Source: JAXLWB01 sp046328715 | GTDB taxonomy: Bacteria > Chloroflexota > Anaerolineae > Caldilineales > Caldilineaceae | Assembly: GCA_046328715.1 (NCBI GenBank) | Contig: JAXLWB010000014.1 | Coordinates: 1-64,000, forward strand | DNA: 64,000 nt | Direction of reading: 5' to 3' | Shown: positions 8,703 to 16,894 of the stretch, piece after piece | How the letters are laid out: every line of letters begins with the position of its first letter | How positions within the stretch are numbered: the first letter of the stretch is position 1 | Notes under the pieces: model-generated | What the model was told of the DNA's origin: nothing | The model's database searches: none | Seen by the model: the letters and a program-made list of their open reading frames with translations, nothing else | Made by a program: the position numbers and the translations under genes

Positions 8703-9181
8703 GCAATCAAAAAGCGCGTGCGAACGATTACGCACAGGCAATCGTTCAAGCCATGCTGGAACGCTGGCAGTCGACATTGACGGCTGCTGCTGACGCGCTC
8801 AAAAGTGGCAAGAGCGATGTTGAATCTGCCCTGCCCAAGGGTTCCCCAGTGGAACTGGTCAATGTTCTCAAATTGATGGCAGATCGCGGTGATCTTGACA
8901 TGGTCAAGGATGTTGCTGCCGCCTTAGGCGATGTATTGACAGGCCGAGGTGCAGCCATCAAGGCCGAGATAGTCAGTGCTGCCGATCTTTCCGAATCAGA
9001 ACAAGAACAACTGCGCAAGTCGTTGTCCGAACAATATGGAGATGGTCTGACCTTCAGTTTCCGGGTTGATCCTTCGTTGTTGGGGGGCTTGCGTGTCCGC
9101 GTGGGCGATCGCTTAATCGATACATCCGTGGCAAGTCGCCTGGCCGCCATGCGCGAGTCACTCGCATCGGTGATGCGCTAG
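8699..9181 (+). CDS. atpH: F0F1 ATP synthase subunit delta
   Basis: OSCP/delta subunit joining the b stalk to the top of F1. The C-terminal region SFRVDPSLLGGLRVRVGDRLIDTS matches the conserved delta motif (DPxLxGGxxxxxGxxxxDxS). At 160 residues it is a little short for the family (about 175-180), with a divergent N-terminal helical domain. It is coupled to atpF by a 4-bp overlap and followed by a word-repeat hairpin before atpA. Confidence 0.9.
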   Translation: MSNQKARANDYAQAIVQAMLERWQSTLTAAADALKSGKSDVESALPKGSPVELVNVLKLMADRGDLDMVKDVAAALGDVLTGRGAAIKAEIVSAADLSESEQEQLRKSLSEQYGDGLTFSFRVDPSLLGGLRVRVGDRLIDTSVASRLAAMRESLASVMR

Positions 9182-9183
9182 AT

Positions 9184-9274
9184 AATGGTTAATGGGTAAT
9201 GGTTAATTTTTAATGGTTAGATGTTTACGCAGATAGTACTGCATTAACAATTAACCGTTAACCATTCACCATTT
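9184..9274. repeat. Word-repeat palindrome (TTAATGGTTAATGG words) between atpH and atpA
   Basis: Left half repeats AATGGTTAATGGGTAATGG. Right half repeats the inverse, CAATTAACCGTTAACCATTC. The central spacer is about 35 bp and no T-run follows. It ends about 17 bp before the atpA start and just ahead of its ribosome site, so it may influence atpA translation or mRNA stability. Confidence 0.8.
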
Positions 9275-9291
9275 GAAATTAGGAGGTTTCT

Positions 9292-10806
9292 ATGGCTGTG
9301 CGCACAGACGATATCACAGCGTTATTAAAACAACAGATTCTAAACTTCACCGTTGCACCCACGCAAACCGATGTTGGCGAAGTCGTGGAAGTGGGCGATG
9401 GTATTGCGCTTGTCTCTGGTTTGAAAGGCGCAATGGCTGGTGAACTGCTCGAATTCACCAAGAATGGCACACTCGGCATCGCGCTCAACCTGAACCCCGA
9501 GACCGTCGGTATCATCATCATGGGCGATTACACTGTGATCGAAGAAGGCGACCTAGTGCGTAGCACTGGACGTATTGCCTCGGTGCCGGTGGGCGATGCC
9601 TTGATTGGTCGTGTGATCAACGCTGTCGGTCAGCCGATTGACGGCAAGGGTGCCATTGCTAGCGATAAATATCGCCCAGTCGAACGTATCGCTCCAGGCG
9701 TAATCAAGCGCCAACCCGTGAAGGAACCGGTTGCTACTGGTCTCACGGTCATCGACTCCATGATTCCGATTGGTCGTGGTCAACGCGAGTTGATCATCGG
9801 CGACCGCCAGACCGGCAAGACCGCTATCGCACTTGACACGATCATCAACCAGAAGGGCAAAGACCTGATCTGTATCTATGTTGCCATCGGTCAAAAGCAA
9901 TCGACGGTGGCTCAGGTCGTAGGTACCCTGGAAAAGTATGGCGCCATGGAACATACCATTGTCGTCAGCGCCAGTGCCTCGGATCCTGCCGCTCTGCAAT
10001 ACATCGCTCCTTTTGCTGGTTGCGCCATCGGCGAGGAATTTATGGAGCAGGGCAAGCACGCCTTGATCGTGTACGACGATCTCTCGAAGCATGCCCAAGC
10101 CTATCGCCAGGTCTCCTTGTTACTACGCCGCCCACCAGGTCGCGAAGCCTATCCAGGCGATGTCTTCTATCTGCACAGTCGTCTGCTCGAACGAGCGGCT
10201 AAGCTTTCAGCCGATGAAGGTGGCGGTAGCTTAACGGCACTGCCTGTGATCGAAACGCAAGGTGGTGACGTCTCCGCCTACATTCCGACTAACGTCATTT
10301 CGATTACTGATGGTCAGATCTTCTTGGAGGGCGAACTCTTCTATGCTGGTATTCGCCCCGCCATGAACGTCGGTATCTCCGTCAGTCGCGTCGGTGGTTC
10401 GGCCCAGACCAAAGCCATGCGCCGTGTAGCAGGCCGTCTCAAGTCAGAGTTGAGCCAGTTTCGCGAGTTGGCGGCCTTCGCTCAATTCGGTAGTGACTTG
10501 GATGCCGTGACCCAGCGTCAGTTGGATCGTGGCTATCGCATCCAGGAACTACTGAAGCAAACTCAGTTCCAACCACTTTCTCTGGCGAACCAGGTTATCA
10601 GCTTGTGGGCGGTTGGCAACGGCTTGCTCGATAAAGTGCCGGTGGCGCAGGTCAAGAAATGGGAAGCTGACGCCCATGCCTACATTGCCGCCAATCATGG
10701 CGAGATTGCCCAAAACATCCAACGTACAGGTCAGTTGGATGATAACACAGTCAATTCGCTCAAACTGGCATTGGAAGACTTTAACAAGAGTTGGAGCCCA
10801 AGCTAA
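9292..10806 (+). CDS. atpA: F0F1 ATP synthase subunit alpha
   Basis: Non-catalytic nucleotide-binding subunit of F1, 504 residues, normal length. The P-loop GDRQTGKT lies at about residues 169-176. The family segments ERAAKLSADEGGGSLTALPV and GIRPAMNVGISVSRVGGSAQ are present, the latter containing the ATP synthase alpha/beta signature. ATG at 9292 with AGGAGG upstream. Fifth structural gene in the standard order. Confidence 0.98.
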   Translation: MAVRTDDITALLKQQILNFTVAPTQTDVGEVVEVGDGIALVSGLKGAMAGELLEFTKNGTLGIALNLNPETVGIIIMGDYTVIEEGDLVRSTGRIASVPVGDALIGRVINAVGQPIDGKGAIASDKYRPVERIAPGVIKRQPVKEPVATGLTVIDSMIPIGRGQRELIIGDRQTGKTAIALDTIINQKGKDLICIYVAIGQKQSTVAQVVGTLEKYGAMEHTIVVSASASDPAALQYIAPFAGCAIGEEFMEQGKHALIVYDDLSKHAQAYRQVSLLLRRPPGREAYPGDVFYLHSRLLERAAKLSADEGGGSLTALPVIETQGGDVSAYIPTNVISITDGQIFLEGELFYAGIRPAMNVGISVSRVGGSAQTKAMRRVAGRLKSELSQFRELAAFAQFGSDLDAVTQRQLDRGYRIQELLKQTQFQPLSLANQVISLWAVGNGLLDKVPVAQVKKWEADAHAYIAANHGEIAQNIQRTGQLDDNTVNSLKLALEDFNKSWSPS

Positions 10807-10811
10807 AAGTC

Positions 10812-10888
10812 ATGAAATACGAAATACGAAATACGAAATTTTCATAGCAGTTCTTATTTCGTATTTCGTAACTCATATTTCGTATTTC
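10812..10888. repeat. Word-repeat palindrome (ACGAAATACGAAAT words) between atpA and atpG
   Basis: Left half has three tandem copies of ACGAAAT (from 10812), and the right half returns ATTTCGTATTTCGTA and ATATTTCGTATTTC. The stem is nearly pure A/T with CG steps. It ends just before the AGGGGG ribosome site of atpG. This word is not repeated elsewhere in the window. Confidence 0.8.
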
Positions 10889-10901
10889 CAAGGGGGTTTT
10901 C

Positions 10902-11789
10902 TTGGCAAGTACACGTGAAATTCGCCGCCGTATTCGGTCGGTGAAAAATATTGCACAAGTTACCAAGGCGATGGAGGCAGTTTCGGCTGCCAAAATGCGC
11001 AAGGCGCAGGCCCAGGTGCTTGCAACCCGCCCCTACGCGCTCCAGGCACGGGAAGTGCTTTCCTATGTCGCCAAGATGGCTGGTACCGAGTCTCACCCAC
11101 TCATTACACCACGCCCCAACATCAAGCGTGTCGGGATTATGCTGGTGACAGCGGATCGTGGCTTGGCAGGTGGTTTTAACGCCAATGTGATTCGCCATTT
11201 GGCACAGTTGATCCGTGAGAAGCGCAAGGCAGGCGCTGAAGTTCAGGTTATCTCTGTTGGTAAAAAGGGCCGTGATTGGCTCTTGCGTTACGACCCGGTC
11301 ATCCGTGCTGAATTTACCAAATTGCCTGATTCACCTACCAGCTATGATGTGGCACCGATTGCCCGCGTGCTGTTGGACGATTATGTGCAGGGGCAATTTG
11401 ATGAAGTTTATGCAGTCTATACAGATTTCGTCAACACCATCAAACAGGTGCCGTTTACCTTAAAATTGTTGCCTGTGGATCCGGCTGCTCCCAATGAGGA
11501 TGGAGAGGCAGGGGCTGGCATGGCTCCCGAATACATTTTTGAGCCCAGCCCAGAAGCTGTCTTGAATCAAGTGGTGCTTGGTTTGACTGAAGTACAGATT
11601 TTGCAGGCGATCTATGAGTCGCTGGCGAGTGAACATTCTGCCCGTATGGTTGCCATGCGCAATGCAACGGACGCAGCCAAAGAGTTGATTGATACGCTGA
11701 CGCTTACTTATAACAAAGCACGTCAGGAAGGCATTACCTCGGAACTGATGGATATCATCGGTGGTAGCTCTGCCGTAAAAACGAATTAG
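10902..11789 (+). CDS. atpG: F0F1 ATP synthase subunit gamma
   Basis: Central rotor shaft, 295 residues, normal length. The N-terminus STREIRRRIRSVKNIAQVTK AMEAVSAAKM (split here for length) and the C-terminal ARMVAMRNATDAAKELIDTL are the two conserved coiled-coil segments that lie inside the F1 hexamer. TTG start at 10902 with AGGGGG upstream. A 136-bp inverted-repeat element separates it from atpD. Confidence 0.97.
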   Translation: MASTREIRRRIRSVKNIAQVTKAMEAVSAAKMRKAQAQVLATRPYALQAREVLSYVAKMAGTESHPLITPRPNIKRVGIMLVTADRGLAGGFNANVIRHLAQLIREKRKAGAEVQVISVGKKGRDWLLRYDPVIRAEFTKLPDSPTSYDVAPIARVLLDDYVQGQFDEVYAVYTDFVNTIKQVPFTLKLLPVDPAAPNEDGEAGAGMAPEYIFEPSPEAVLNQVVLGLTEVQILQAIYESLASEHSARMVAMRNATDAAKELIDTLTLTYNKARQEGITSELMDIIGGSSAVKTN

Positions 11790-11807
11790 AATTGTAAACT
11801 ATCAAGG

Positions 11808-11943
11808 CAACCCCACCCTAACCCTCCCCTAAAAGTGGGGAGGGGATCGTCACAAGACGGATTCAGATGGCGGACAGAAGAACAAACTTTATCCTTCCCT
11901 TCACAGTTCCCTCCCTGCTTCGGGGAGGGTTAGGGTGGGGTTG
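11808..11943. mobile_element. 136-bp inverted-repeat element, copy A (MITE-like)
   Basis: Bounded by a perfect 22-bp terminal inverted repeat beginning CAACCCCACCCTAACCC (11808-11829) and its complement (11922-11943). Each end also folds on itself through CCCTCCCC/GGGGAGGG. The interior carries no ORF. A second copy in the same orientation lies at 33067-33200. Both share internal text such as GTCAC-AGAC and GGACAGAAGAA. It resembles a non-autonomous element or large REP-type repeat; no transposase is nearby. Confidence 0.75.
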
Positions 11944-11974
11944 GTAGTTACTTAGAATTTAGGAGGTCAAAAAT

Positions 11975-13381
11975 ATGGCCGAACAATTGGTTGGCACCGT
12001 CCGCAGCGTGGTAGGACCCGTCGTGGACTTTGTCTTTCCAGAAGGAAGATTGCCCGAAATTTACGATGCCATCAAGATCAAAATGGATGATGGCTCGACG
12101 CTGACCTTTGAAGTTGCGCAACAGCTTGGTAACAATGCCGTGCGTAGCGTCTCGATGGGTAGCACGGACGGTGTTCGCCGCGGCATGGAAGGGCTGTCCG
12201 ATGGTCAGCCAATTACCGTTCCAGTTGGTCCATCCACTTTGGGCCGCCTTTTCAACGTGGTCGGTGATACAATCGATGGCAAAGGTGCGGTTGAATCGGA
12301 AAGCCATTACCCGATTCATCGTCATGCCCCATCCTTTGATGACCAGAGCACCCAAGCCGAAGTCTTCGTGACTGGCGTAAAAGTCATTGACCTGATTGCC
12401 CCCTTTACCCGCGGTGGCAAAACAGGCATCTTCGGTGGTGCAGGAACAGGCAAAACTGTAATTTTGCAAGAGTTGATTCACAACGTCGCTGAATTCCACA
12501 GCGGTTACTCTGTGTTCACCGGTGTAGGCGAACGCAGCCGCGAAGGCAACGACCTGCTGCGTGAAATGGAAGAGTCGGGCGTTATCGACAAGACCGTGAT
12601 GGTCTTTGGTCAGATGAACGAGCCACCTGGAGCCCGTCTGCGCGTCGGTTTGACTGGCGTTACGATGGCTGAGTACTTCCGCGACGAAGGCCGTGATGTG
12701 TTGCTCTTCATCGACAACATCTTCCGCTTCGTGCAAGCTGGTTCGGAAGTTTCTTCGCTGCTTGGTCGTTTGCCTAGCGCCGTAGGTTATGCACCAACGC
12801 TCGGCACCGACATGGGTGAGTTGCAAGAACGCATCACCACGACCAAGAAGGGCGCTATCACGTCTATGCAGGCCGTTTACGTGCCCGCCGACGACTATAC
12901 CGACCCGGCCCCGGCAACCACCTTCGCCCATCTCGATGCAACGATCACGCTGCAACGCTGGATGGCCGAACAGTTCCTCTTCCCGGCGATTGACCCACTG
13001 GGTTCAACTAGCCGCATTCTCGATCCACTGATTGTGGGCGAAGAGCACTATAACGTGGCCCGCCAGGTGCAACGCACGTTGCAACGCTATCGTGACTTGC
13101 AGGACATCATCGCCATTCTCGGTGTCGAAGAATTGAGCGAAGATGATAAGCTTACGGTCTCCCGCGCTCGCAAGATGCAGCGCTTCCTGACCCAGCCGAT
13201 GTTCGTAGCCGAGCAATTCACCGGTACACCGGGTGCCTTCGTCAAGATCGAAGATACCGTGCGTGGCTTCCGCGAAATTCTCGACGGCAAACATGACGAC
13301 CTGCCCGAAGCTGCCTTCTATATGGTCGGCACGATCGAAGCAGCGGTAGCCAAAGCTGCGCAATTGCGCTCGCAGAATTAA
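11975..13381 (+). CDS. atpD: F0F1 ATP synthase subunit beta
   Basis: Catalytic subunit of F1, 468 residues, normal length. The P-loop GGAGTGKT lies at about residues 149-156. The segments GERSREGNDL, the DNIFRFVQAGSEVSSLLGRL region with the DELSEED-type loop ELSEDDKL further on, and PSAVGYAPTLGTDMGELQER are all present. ATG at 11975 with AGGAGG upstream. A long reading frame on the opposite strand is a shadow of this highly conserved gene. Confidence 0.98.
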   Translation: MAEQLVGTVRSVVGPVVDFVFPEGRLPEIYDAIKIKMDDGSTLTFEVAQQLGNNAVRSVSMGSTDGVRRGMEGLSDGQPITVPVGPSTLGRLFNVVGDTIDGKGAVESESHYPIHRHAPSFDDQSTQAEVFVTGVKVIDLIAPFTRGGKTGIFGGAGTGKTVILQELIHNVAEFHSGYSVFTGVGERSREGNDLLREMEESGVIDKTVMVFGQMNEPPGARLRVGLTGVTMAEYFRDEGRDVLLFIDNIFRFVQAGSEVSSLLGRLPSAVGYAPTLGTDMGELQERITTTKKGAITSMQAVYVPADDYTDPAPATTFAHLDATITLQRWMAEQFLFPAIDPLGSTSRILDPLIVGEEHYNVARQVQRTLQRYRDLQDIIAILGVEELSEDDKLTVSRARKMQRFLTQPMFVAEQFTGTPGAFVKIEDTVRGFREILDGKHDDLPEAAFYMVGTIEAAVAKAAQLRSQN

Positions 13382-13516
13382 TGATGACAGGATGACGCCG
13401 ACCTAGGGTCGGGGGTGACAGGATGAAGGGATGACAGGATGACAGAGAACATTTGTCACCGTGTCATCTTGTCACCCTATTATTTTGTCACCCTGTCACC
13501 TTGTTACCTTGTCATA
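13382..13516. repeat. Word-repeat palindrome (GATGACAGGATGACA words) between atpD and atpC
   Basis: The left half repeats GGATGACAGGATGACAG. The right half repeats GTCACCGTGTCATCTTGTCACCCT and similar. It shares the 15-mer GATGAAGGGATGACA (13422-13436) exactly with the element at 31747-31761, showing common origin. It sits in the 150-bp gap before atpC. Confidence 0.8.
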
Positions 13517-13530
13517 ATAGGATTACTCTC

Positions 13531-13962
13531 ATGCCAATCCTTGTAGACATCGTCACGCCAGAGCGTCGTTTGCTCTCGCAGGAAGTAGATATGGTGACGC
13601 TGCCGGGTATTGCCGGGCAGATGGGCATCTTGCGCGGCCATGCGCCTCTGCTGACTACGCTCGATATTGGCGAAATTGTGTTGCACAATAAAAGCGGACA
13701 ACAGTATATCGCAGTTCACGGCGGCGTGGTCGAAGTGCGACCCAACAAGGTTACGATCTTGGCTGACATTGCGGAAAGTGCTGAGGATATTGACGAAGCA
13801 CGCGCCCAAGATGCCCGTGATCGCGCTCAGAAGTCACTGGCCGAAAATCCACCCGTTCAGCAACGCCCGCAGCTCGAACAAGCAATCAAGCGTAGTAACC
13901 TCCGCTTGCGTGTTGCCCAGCGCAAACGTCGTGGCGGTCCGCAATTCGAGAGCAACAATTGA
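13531..13962 (+). CDS. atpC: F0F1 ATP synthase subunit epsilon
   Basis: Regulatory subunit at the foot of the rotor, 143 residues. The N-terminal beta-sandwich has the family features ILVDIVTPERRLLSQEVDMV, LPGIAGQMGILRGHAPLLT and VHGGVVEVRPNKVTILAD. A C-terminal helical hairpin (residues about 85-135) follows. The ATG at 13531 fits the family start; the longer frame upstream is word-repeat sequence. Last gene of the atp operon. Confidence 0.95.
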   Translation: MPILVDIVTPERRLLSQEVDMVTLPGIAGQMGILRGHAPLLTTLDIGEIVLHNKSGQQYIAVHGGVVEVRPNKVTILADIAESAEDIDEARAQDARDRAQKSLAENPPVQQRPQLEQAIKRSNLRLRVAQRKRRGGPQFESNN

Positions 13963-14001
13963 TCGCTCAGTTGATCAAAGATGCAAGTAAAGAGTACAAT
14001 C

Positions 14002-14035
14002 ATACGGGTACGCAACTGCGTACCCGTATTTGTTT
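14002..14035 (+). terminator. Intrinsic terminator of the atp operon
   Basis: Perfect 12-bp stem ATACGGGTACGC/GCGTACCCGTAT with a 4-base loop, followed by TTGTTT. It lies 40 bp after the atpC stop and is a strong candidate end of the atp transcript. Confidence 0.85.
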
Positions 14036-14045
14036 ACCGTAAATT

Positions 14046-14079
14046 GAGATTGAGAGATTTATACTACTCTCTCAATCTC
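14046..14079. repeat. Word-repeat hairpin (GAGATTGAGAG)
   Basis: GAGATTGAGAG (14046-14056) and its complement CTCTCAATCTC (14069-14079) with a 12-base loop. It lies between the atp terminator and the DUF1624 gene and uses the GATTGAGA word class. Confidence 0.65.
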
Positions 14080-14092
14080 CACACTCATCCCT

Positions 14093-14902
14093 ATGCAAGC
14101 AGCCATCTATCGCCTCTTTCGCATGCCTTCCGGTCGCTATTGGGAAATTGACACTTGGCGTGGCATTGTCGTGATCACGATGATCATTTTTCATCTCATG
14201 TGGGATCTCTGGTTTTTCAGAGTCTTTCCTGATGTCATTCTTTATGATGGCTTTTGGAAATATTTCCAGCGTTTTACAGCCTGTTCGTTTGTCTTCTTGG
14301 CGGGAGTTTCGTTGGCGATTGTCTATCAGCGCAAACCGGAGTTCAGCCGTTATCTTTGGCGGGGCCTTTATGTCTTTGGCTGCGGCATGATCTTTTCGCT
14401 GGCGGTGTGGCTTTTTGGCATCGGCTATGTGCATTTTGGCGTGCTGCATATGATCGGTGTTTCGACCATCTTGGCCTATCCGTTGCTGCGTTACAAGTGG
14501 CTCAATGTCTTACTGTGGTTCATTTTCTACATCATCGGCGGTATTTTCCTCTTGCCCGATCAGGTAACCTGGTGGTTACGCTGGCTCAGCCCTATGCAAC
14601 TGCTGGGCATGTCGATTCAGGTTAATACTTCATGGCTAGTATGGCTAGGATTGACCCCACCGCGCTATTACCCCGTTGACTTCTTCCCGCTTTTCCCCTA
14701 CTTTGGCTTGGTTCTGCTTGGCGTTGCTGTCGGCAACATGGTCTACGATAAAAGCGGACGGGGCTTCAGTCTGCCTGATCTCTCAGACCTGCCTCCCGTC
14801 CGCTTTTTGCGCTATCTCGGCAGCCATTCACTACCGATCTATATGATCCACCAGCCTGTGCTTTTTGCGATTTTGGTGTTGTTGGGAATTGCACAACTGT
14901 AG
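14093..14902 (+). CDS. DUF1624 (heparan-alpha-glucosaminide N-acetyltransferase-like) membrane protein
   Basis: A 269-residue protein with about seven hydrophobic segments. The N-terminal RYWEIDTWRGIVVITMIIFHL carries the Asp-Arg-Gly pattern and membrane His of DUF1624 and related acyltransferase-type membrane proteins. The C-terminal HSLPIYMIHQPVLFAILVLL is typical of this family. It may be an integral-membrane acyltransferase acting on a surface glycan, but no substrate is indicated. It is a monocistron after the atp terminator. Confidence 0.75.
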   Translation: MQAAIYRLFRMPSGRYWEIDTWRGIVVITMIIFHLMWDLWFFRVFPDVILYDGFWKYFQRFTACSFVFLAGVSLAIVYQRKPEFSRYLWRGLYVFGCGMIFSLAVWLFGIGYVHFGVLHMIGVSTILAYPLLRYKWLNVLLWFIFYIIGGIFLLPDQVTWWLRWLSPMQLLGMSIQVNTSWLVWLGLTPPRYYPVDFFPLFPYFGLVLLGVAVGNMVYDKSGRGFSLPDLSDLPPVRFLRYLGSHSLPIYMIHQPVLFAILVLLGIAQL

Positions 14903-14929
14903 CGCAAGATACTTCCTTGCGATATACAT

Positions 14930-15343
14930 TTACTCGCGCACCCGCTCCGTCAAACTAAACCAGTTGCCACAGCCATCGCGAAAAAGCGCTTCAATGCCAT
15001 AGAATTCCTTAGTGGGTGGCTTGAGGAATTCGATCCCTTTGGCTTTCAGCTTCTCATAGGCCTTTTGACAGTTCTCCGTCTCCCAGACGCCGCCACCCAG
15101 CGCGTTGTTCTCCAAGAGTGCCCGAATATGCGTCACCATTTCCGGCGAAAACATCGGTGGATTCGGCTCAGCCAGAACAATTTCTACATCCGGTTGTTCG
15201 GACGGCCGCACGGTAAGCCAGCGGAAACCGTTGTCCATGGTCATGTCGGTGCCGATGGTAAAGCCGAGCTTGTTGACATAGACATCATAGGCCTTGGCTT
15301 GATCGGTGACGTAGACGGTGGTGTGGGAAAGTTTGGTGATCAT
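14930..15343 (-). CDS. VOC (glyoxalase/bleomycin-resistance-like) protein
   Basis: A 137-residue protein with the paired beta-alpha-beta-beta-beta folds of the vicinal oxygen chelate superfamily. It contains HTTVYVTDQAKAYDVYVNKL GFTIGTDMTMDNGFRW at the start and GCGNWFSLTERV at the end. The metal-ligand positions (His in the first strand, Glu near IEFLKPP or later) are plausible but not certain. It lies downstream of an AraC-type regulator on the same strand, a common pairing. Substrate unknown. Confidence 0.85.
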   Translation of the reverse strand: MITKLSHTTVYVTDQAKAYDVYVNKLGFTIGTDMTMDNGFRWLTVRPSEQPDVEIVLAEPNPPMFSPEMVTHIRALLENNALGGGVWETENCQKAYEKLKAKGIEFLKPPTKEFYGIEALFRDGCGNWFSLTERVRE

Positions 15344-15361
15344 GGGATGTGCCCTTTCTGG

Positions 15362-15396
15362 CGATTAGAGATTGAGAGATTAGTGTGCAATCTCGC
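15362..15396. repeat. Partial word repeat (GATTAGAGATTGAGAGATT)
   Basis: Tandem GATTAGAGATTGAGAGATT followed after a short spacer by the short inverse CAATCTC. It is a half-element of the GATTGAGA class in the 95-bp gap between the AraC gene and the VOC gene. Confidence 0.55.
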
Positions 15397-15438
15397 TTCA
15401 AATTTGCAACGTTTGTACTGATCAGTATCATCAGTACT

Positions 15439-15879
15439 TTAGCACATCTGTTCCGTTTGGGCTTCTTGAAAATTGCTCTCCTCGCTTGGCTGTAACCCGT
15501 GCATAAAGGCGAGGCAGTGCGGAATAAACTTGAGTGGTTGGCGACGTTGCTCTAGCACACGTGCGCGATAAATAGAAGGTGACCAACCCACGACGTCATG
15601 AAAGAGGGTGCTGAACGAGCCTAAACTTTCGAAGCCGACGGTAAAGCAGATCTCGGTGATCTGCATGTCACCGTTTGCCAATAGCTCCTTGGCCTTTTCG
15701 ATGCGGCGGCGGGTTAGATATTGATGGGGTGTTTCCTGAAAATGGCGACGAAAGAGGCGCAGAAAGTGAAAGCGCGAGAGATGAACGTGATCGGCAATCT
15801 CGTCAAGTGAGATAGGTTGATTGAGGTGGGTGTTGATATAGGATTTGGCTTGTTCGAGTTCGATAGTGGAATTCATCAC
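15439..15879 (-). CDS. AraC-family transcriptional regulator
   Basis: A 146-residue protein that is almost entirely an AraC DNA-binding domain at its N-terminus. The first helix-turn-helix contains ISLDEIADHVHLSRFHFLRL (residues about 22-41). The second contains ITEICFTVGFESLGSFSTLF (residues about 73-92), ahead of WSPSIYRA. There is no N-terminal ligand domain; a short C-terminal tail follows. It probably controls the VOC gene transcribed after it. The effector is unknown. Confidence 0.88.
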   Translation of the reverse strand: MMNSTIELEQAKSYINTHLNQPISLDEIADHVHLSRFHFLRLFRRHFQETPHQYLTRRRIEKAKELLANGDMQITEICFTVGFESLGSFSTLFHDVVGWSPSIYRARVLEQRRQPLKFIPHCLAFMHGLQPSEESNFQEAQTEQMC

Positions 15880-15907
15880 ACCAATTTATATCATAAGTCT
15901 GCGTCGA

Positions 15908-15974
15908 TTGACAATGCTCTCACAAAACTATATAATTAGCAGAGTCTGCTAGTGCTATGTTAGCTCACGGCTAA
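15908..15974 (+). promoter_or_regulatory. Consensus promoter and operator of the toxin-antitoxin operon
   Basis: TTGACA (15908-15913), 17 bp, TATAAT (15931-15936): a perfect sigma70-type promoter. A 7-1-7 palindrome TAGCAGA-G-TCTGCTA (15937-15951) covers the expected start point. A second inverted repeat TTAGC-GCTAA follows (15960-15974). These are likely binding sites for the antitoxin or toxin-antitoxin complex. Confidence 0.75.
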
Positions 15975-16020
15975 ATTAGGAGATATCAGGCAAGCTAAAT
16001 AGAAAGCAAAGGCATAAATT

Positions 16021-16314
16021 ATGATAACAACATTACCAAAGATTGCTCCATTAAGCGATATGCGCTTGCATCAAGCAGAAATATTACAACAGGCCCAAAA
16101 AGGTCCAGTGCTGTTGATAGAACGAGGTAGTAAACCTGCACTCGTTGCGATTACGCCAGAGCTATGGAATTCGCTTGCGCAGCGTATTGAAGAGCTAGAG
16201 GATGCAGTTGCGATTTGGAAGAAACGCTGGGAATTGGCAACTGGCAAAGATGAATTGATTGACCTAACTCCAGAGATGTTAGCTGCGTGGAGTGGCGATG
16301 GTTTACCATCTTAA
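16021..16314 (+). CDS. Phd/YefM-type antitoxin
   Basis: A 97-residue antitoxin of a type II module. The N-terminal half, with RLHQAEILQQAQKGPVLLIERGSKPALVAIT, matches the DNA-binding Phd/YefM fold. The acidic C-terminal part (ELEDAVAIWKKRWELA and ELIDLTPEMLAAW) would bind and block the toxin. It precedes the toxin gene and overlaps it, the usual order. The operator palindromes upstream fit autoregulation. Confidence 0.85.
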   Translation: MITTLPKIAPLSDMRLHQAEILQQAQKGPVLLIERGSKPALVAITPELWNSLAQRIEELEDAVAIWKKRWELATGKDELIDLTPEMLAAWSGDGLPS

Positions 16315-16570
16315 AATCTCCCGAGAGATCGCCAAACAAATTGACCGGCTTCCTGGCAAAGTAAAGCATCGCATCGGCAAAACTATCAACGATTTGCGTA
16401 CTAACCCACTGCCGCCAGAAGCACTTGCCTTGAGCGGTGATTTGGAAGGCTTGTATCGAATTCGACTTGAGGATTGGAGAATTATCTATTCAATCGATCA
16501 CAATCAGATCGTTATTGAGATCATTCGCGTGGGTCGGCGTGGGCAAAATACATATGGGGATTTGATGTGA
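16298..16570 (+). CDS. RelE/ParE-family toxin
   Basis: A 90-residue basic protein of the RelE/ParE superfamily, most like RelE mRNA interferases. It contains YHLKISREIAKQIDRLPGKV at the N-terminus, LSGDLEGLYRIRLEDWRIIY in the middle and VIEIIRVGRRGQNTY at the C-terminus; the R-x-G-D/E-x-R-x-x-Y core is conserved. RelE-type members cleave mRNA on the ribosome. The ATG at 16298 is preferred over a GTG at 16292; either overlaps the antitoxin stop. Confidence 0.87.
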   Translation: MVYHLKISREIAKQIDRLPGKVKHRIGKTINDLRTNPLPPEALALSGDLEGLYRIRLEDWRIIYSIDHNQIVIEIIRVGRRGQNTYGDLM

Positions 16571-16839
16571 AAATTCTGAAAGCGAACGACCAAGGAGTAG
16601 CTATGACTACGTTTTTCCCTATCTTATAATGGTCTATGATACCCAAGAAGTCAGCAATCCGATTCGTAGCTTAAAAGCGAACTTCGTTGACAGCCTAACA
16701 TTCGTTGGTGGTGAACACAGCATCAACGGCAAGGAGACTGCGAGAAGATCACGTTGATGATCCACCAATGCTAAGACGAGAAAGCAGCATTGTGCGCCCG
16801 AGCTCCCCCTTGTCCGCTGCATGCGATGTTCGGGCGCAG

Positions 16840-16878
16840 CTCGAACGCTGCTGGCCTTGTAGCAGTGCAGCGTTCGAG
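16840..16878. repeat. Perfect 12-bp inverted repeat
   Basis: CTCGAACGCTGC (16840-16851) pairs with GCAGCGTTCGAG (16867-16878) across a 15-base loop. No T-run follows on either strand, so it is not an obvious terminator. Confidence 0.7.
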
Positions 16879-16894
16879 TTGTGGTAAGAGACCG

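Noticed and set aside
11948..12955. Long antisense ORF (335 codons) opposite atpD
   Set aside because: It mirrors a highly conserved gene; no ribosome site or family match. Shadow of codon bias.
13453..13530. N-terminal extension of AtpC
   Set aside because: Encoded by word-repeat sequence; the family starts at the ATG at 13531.
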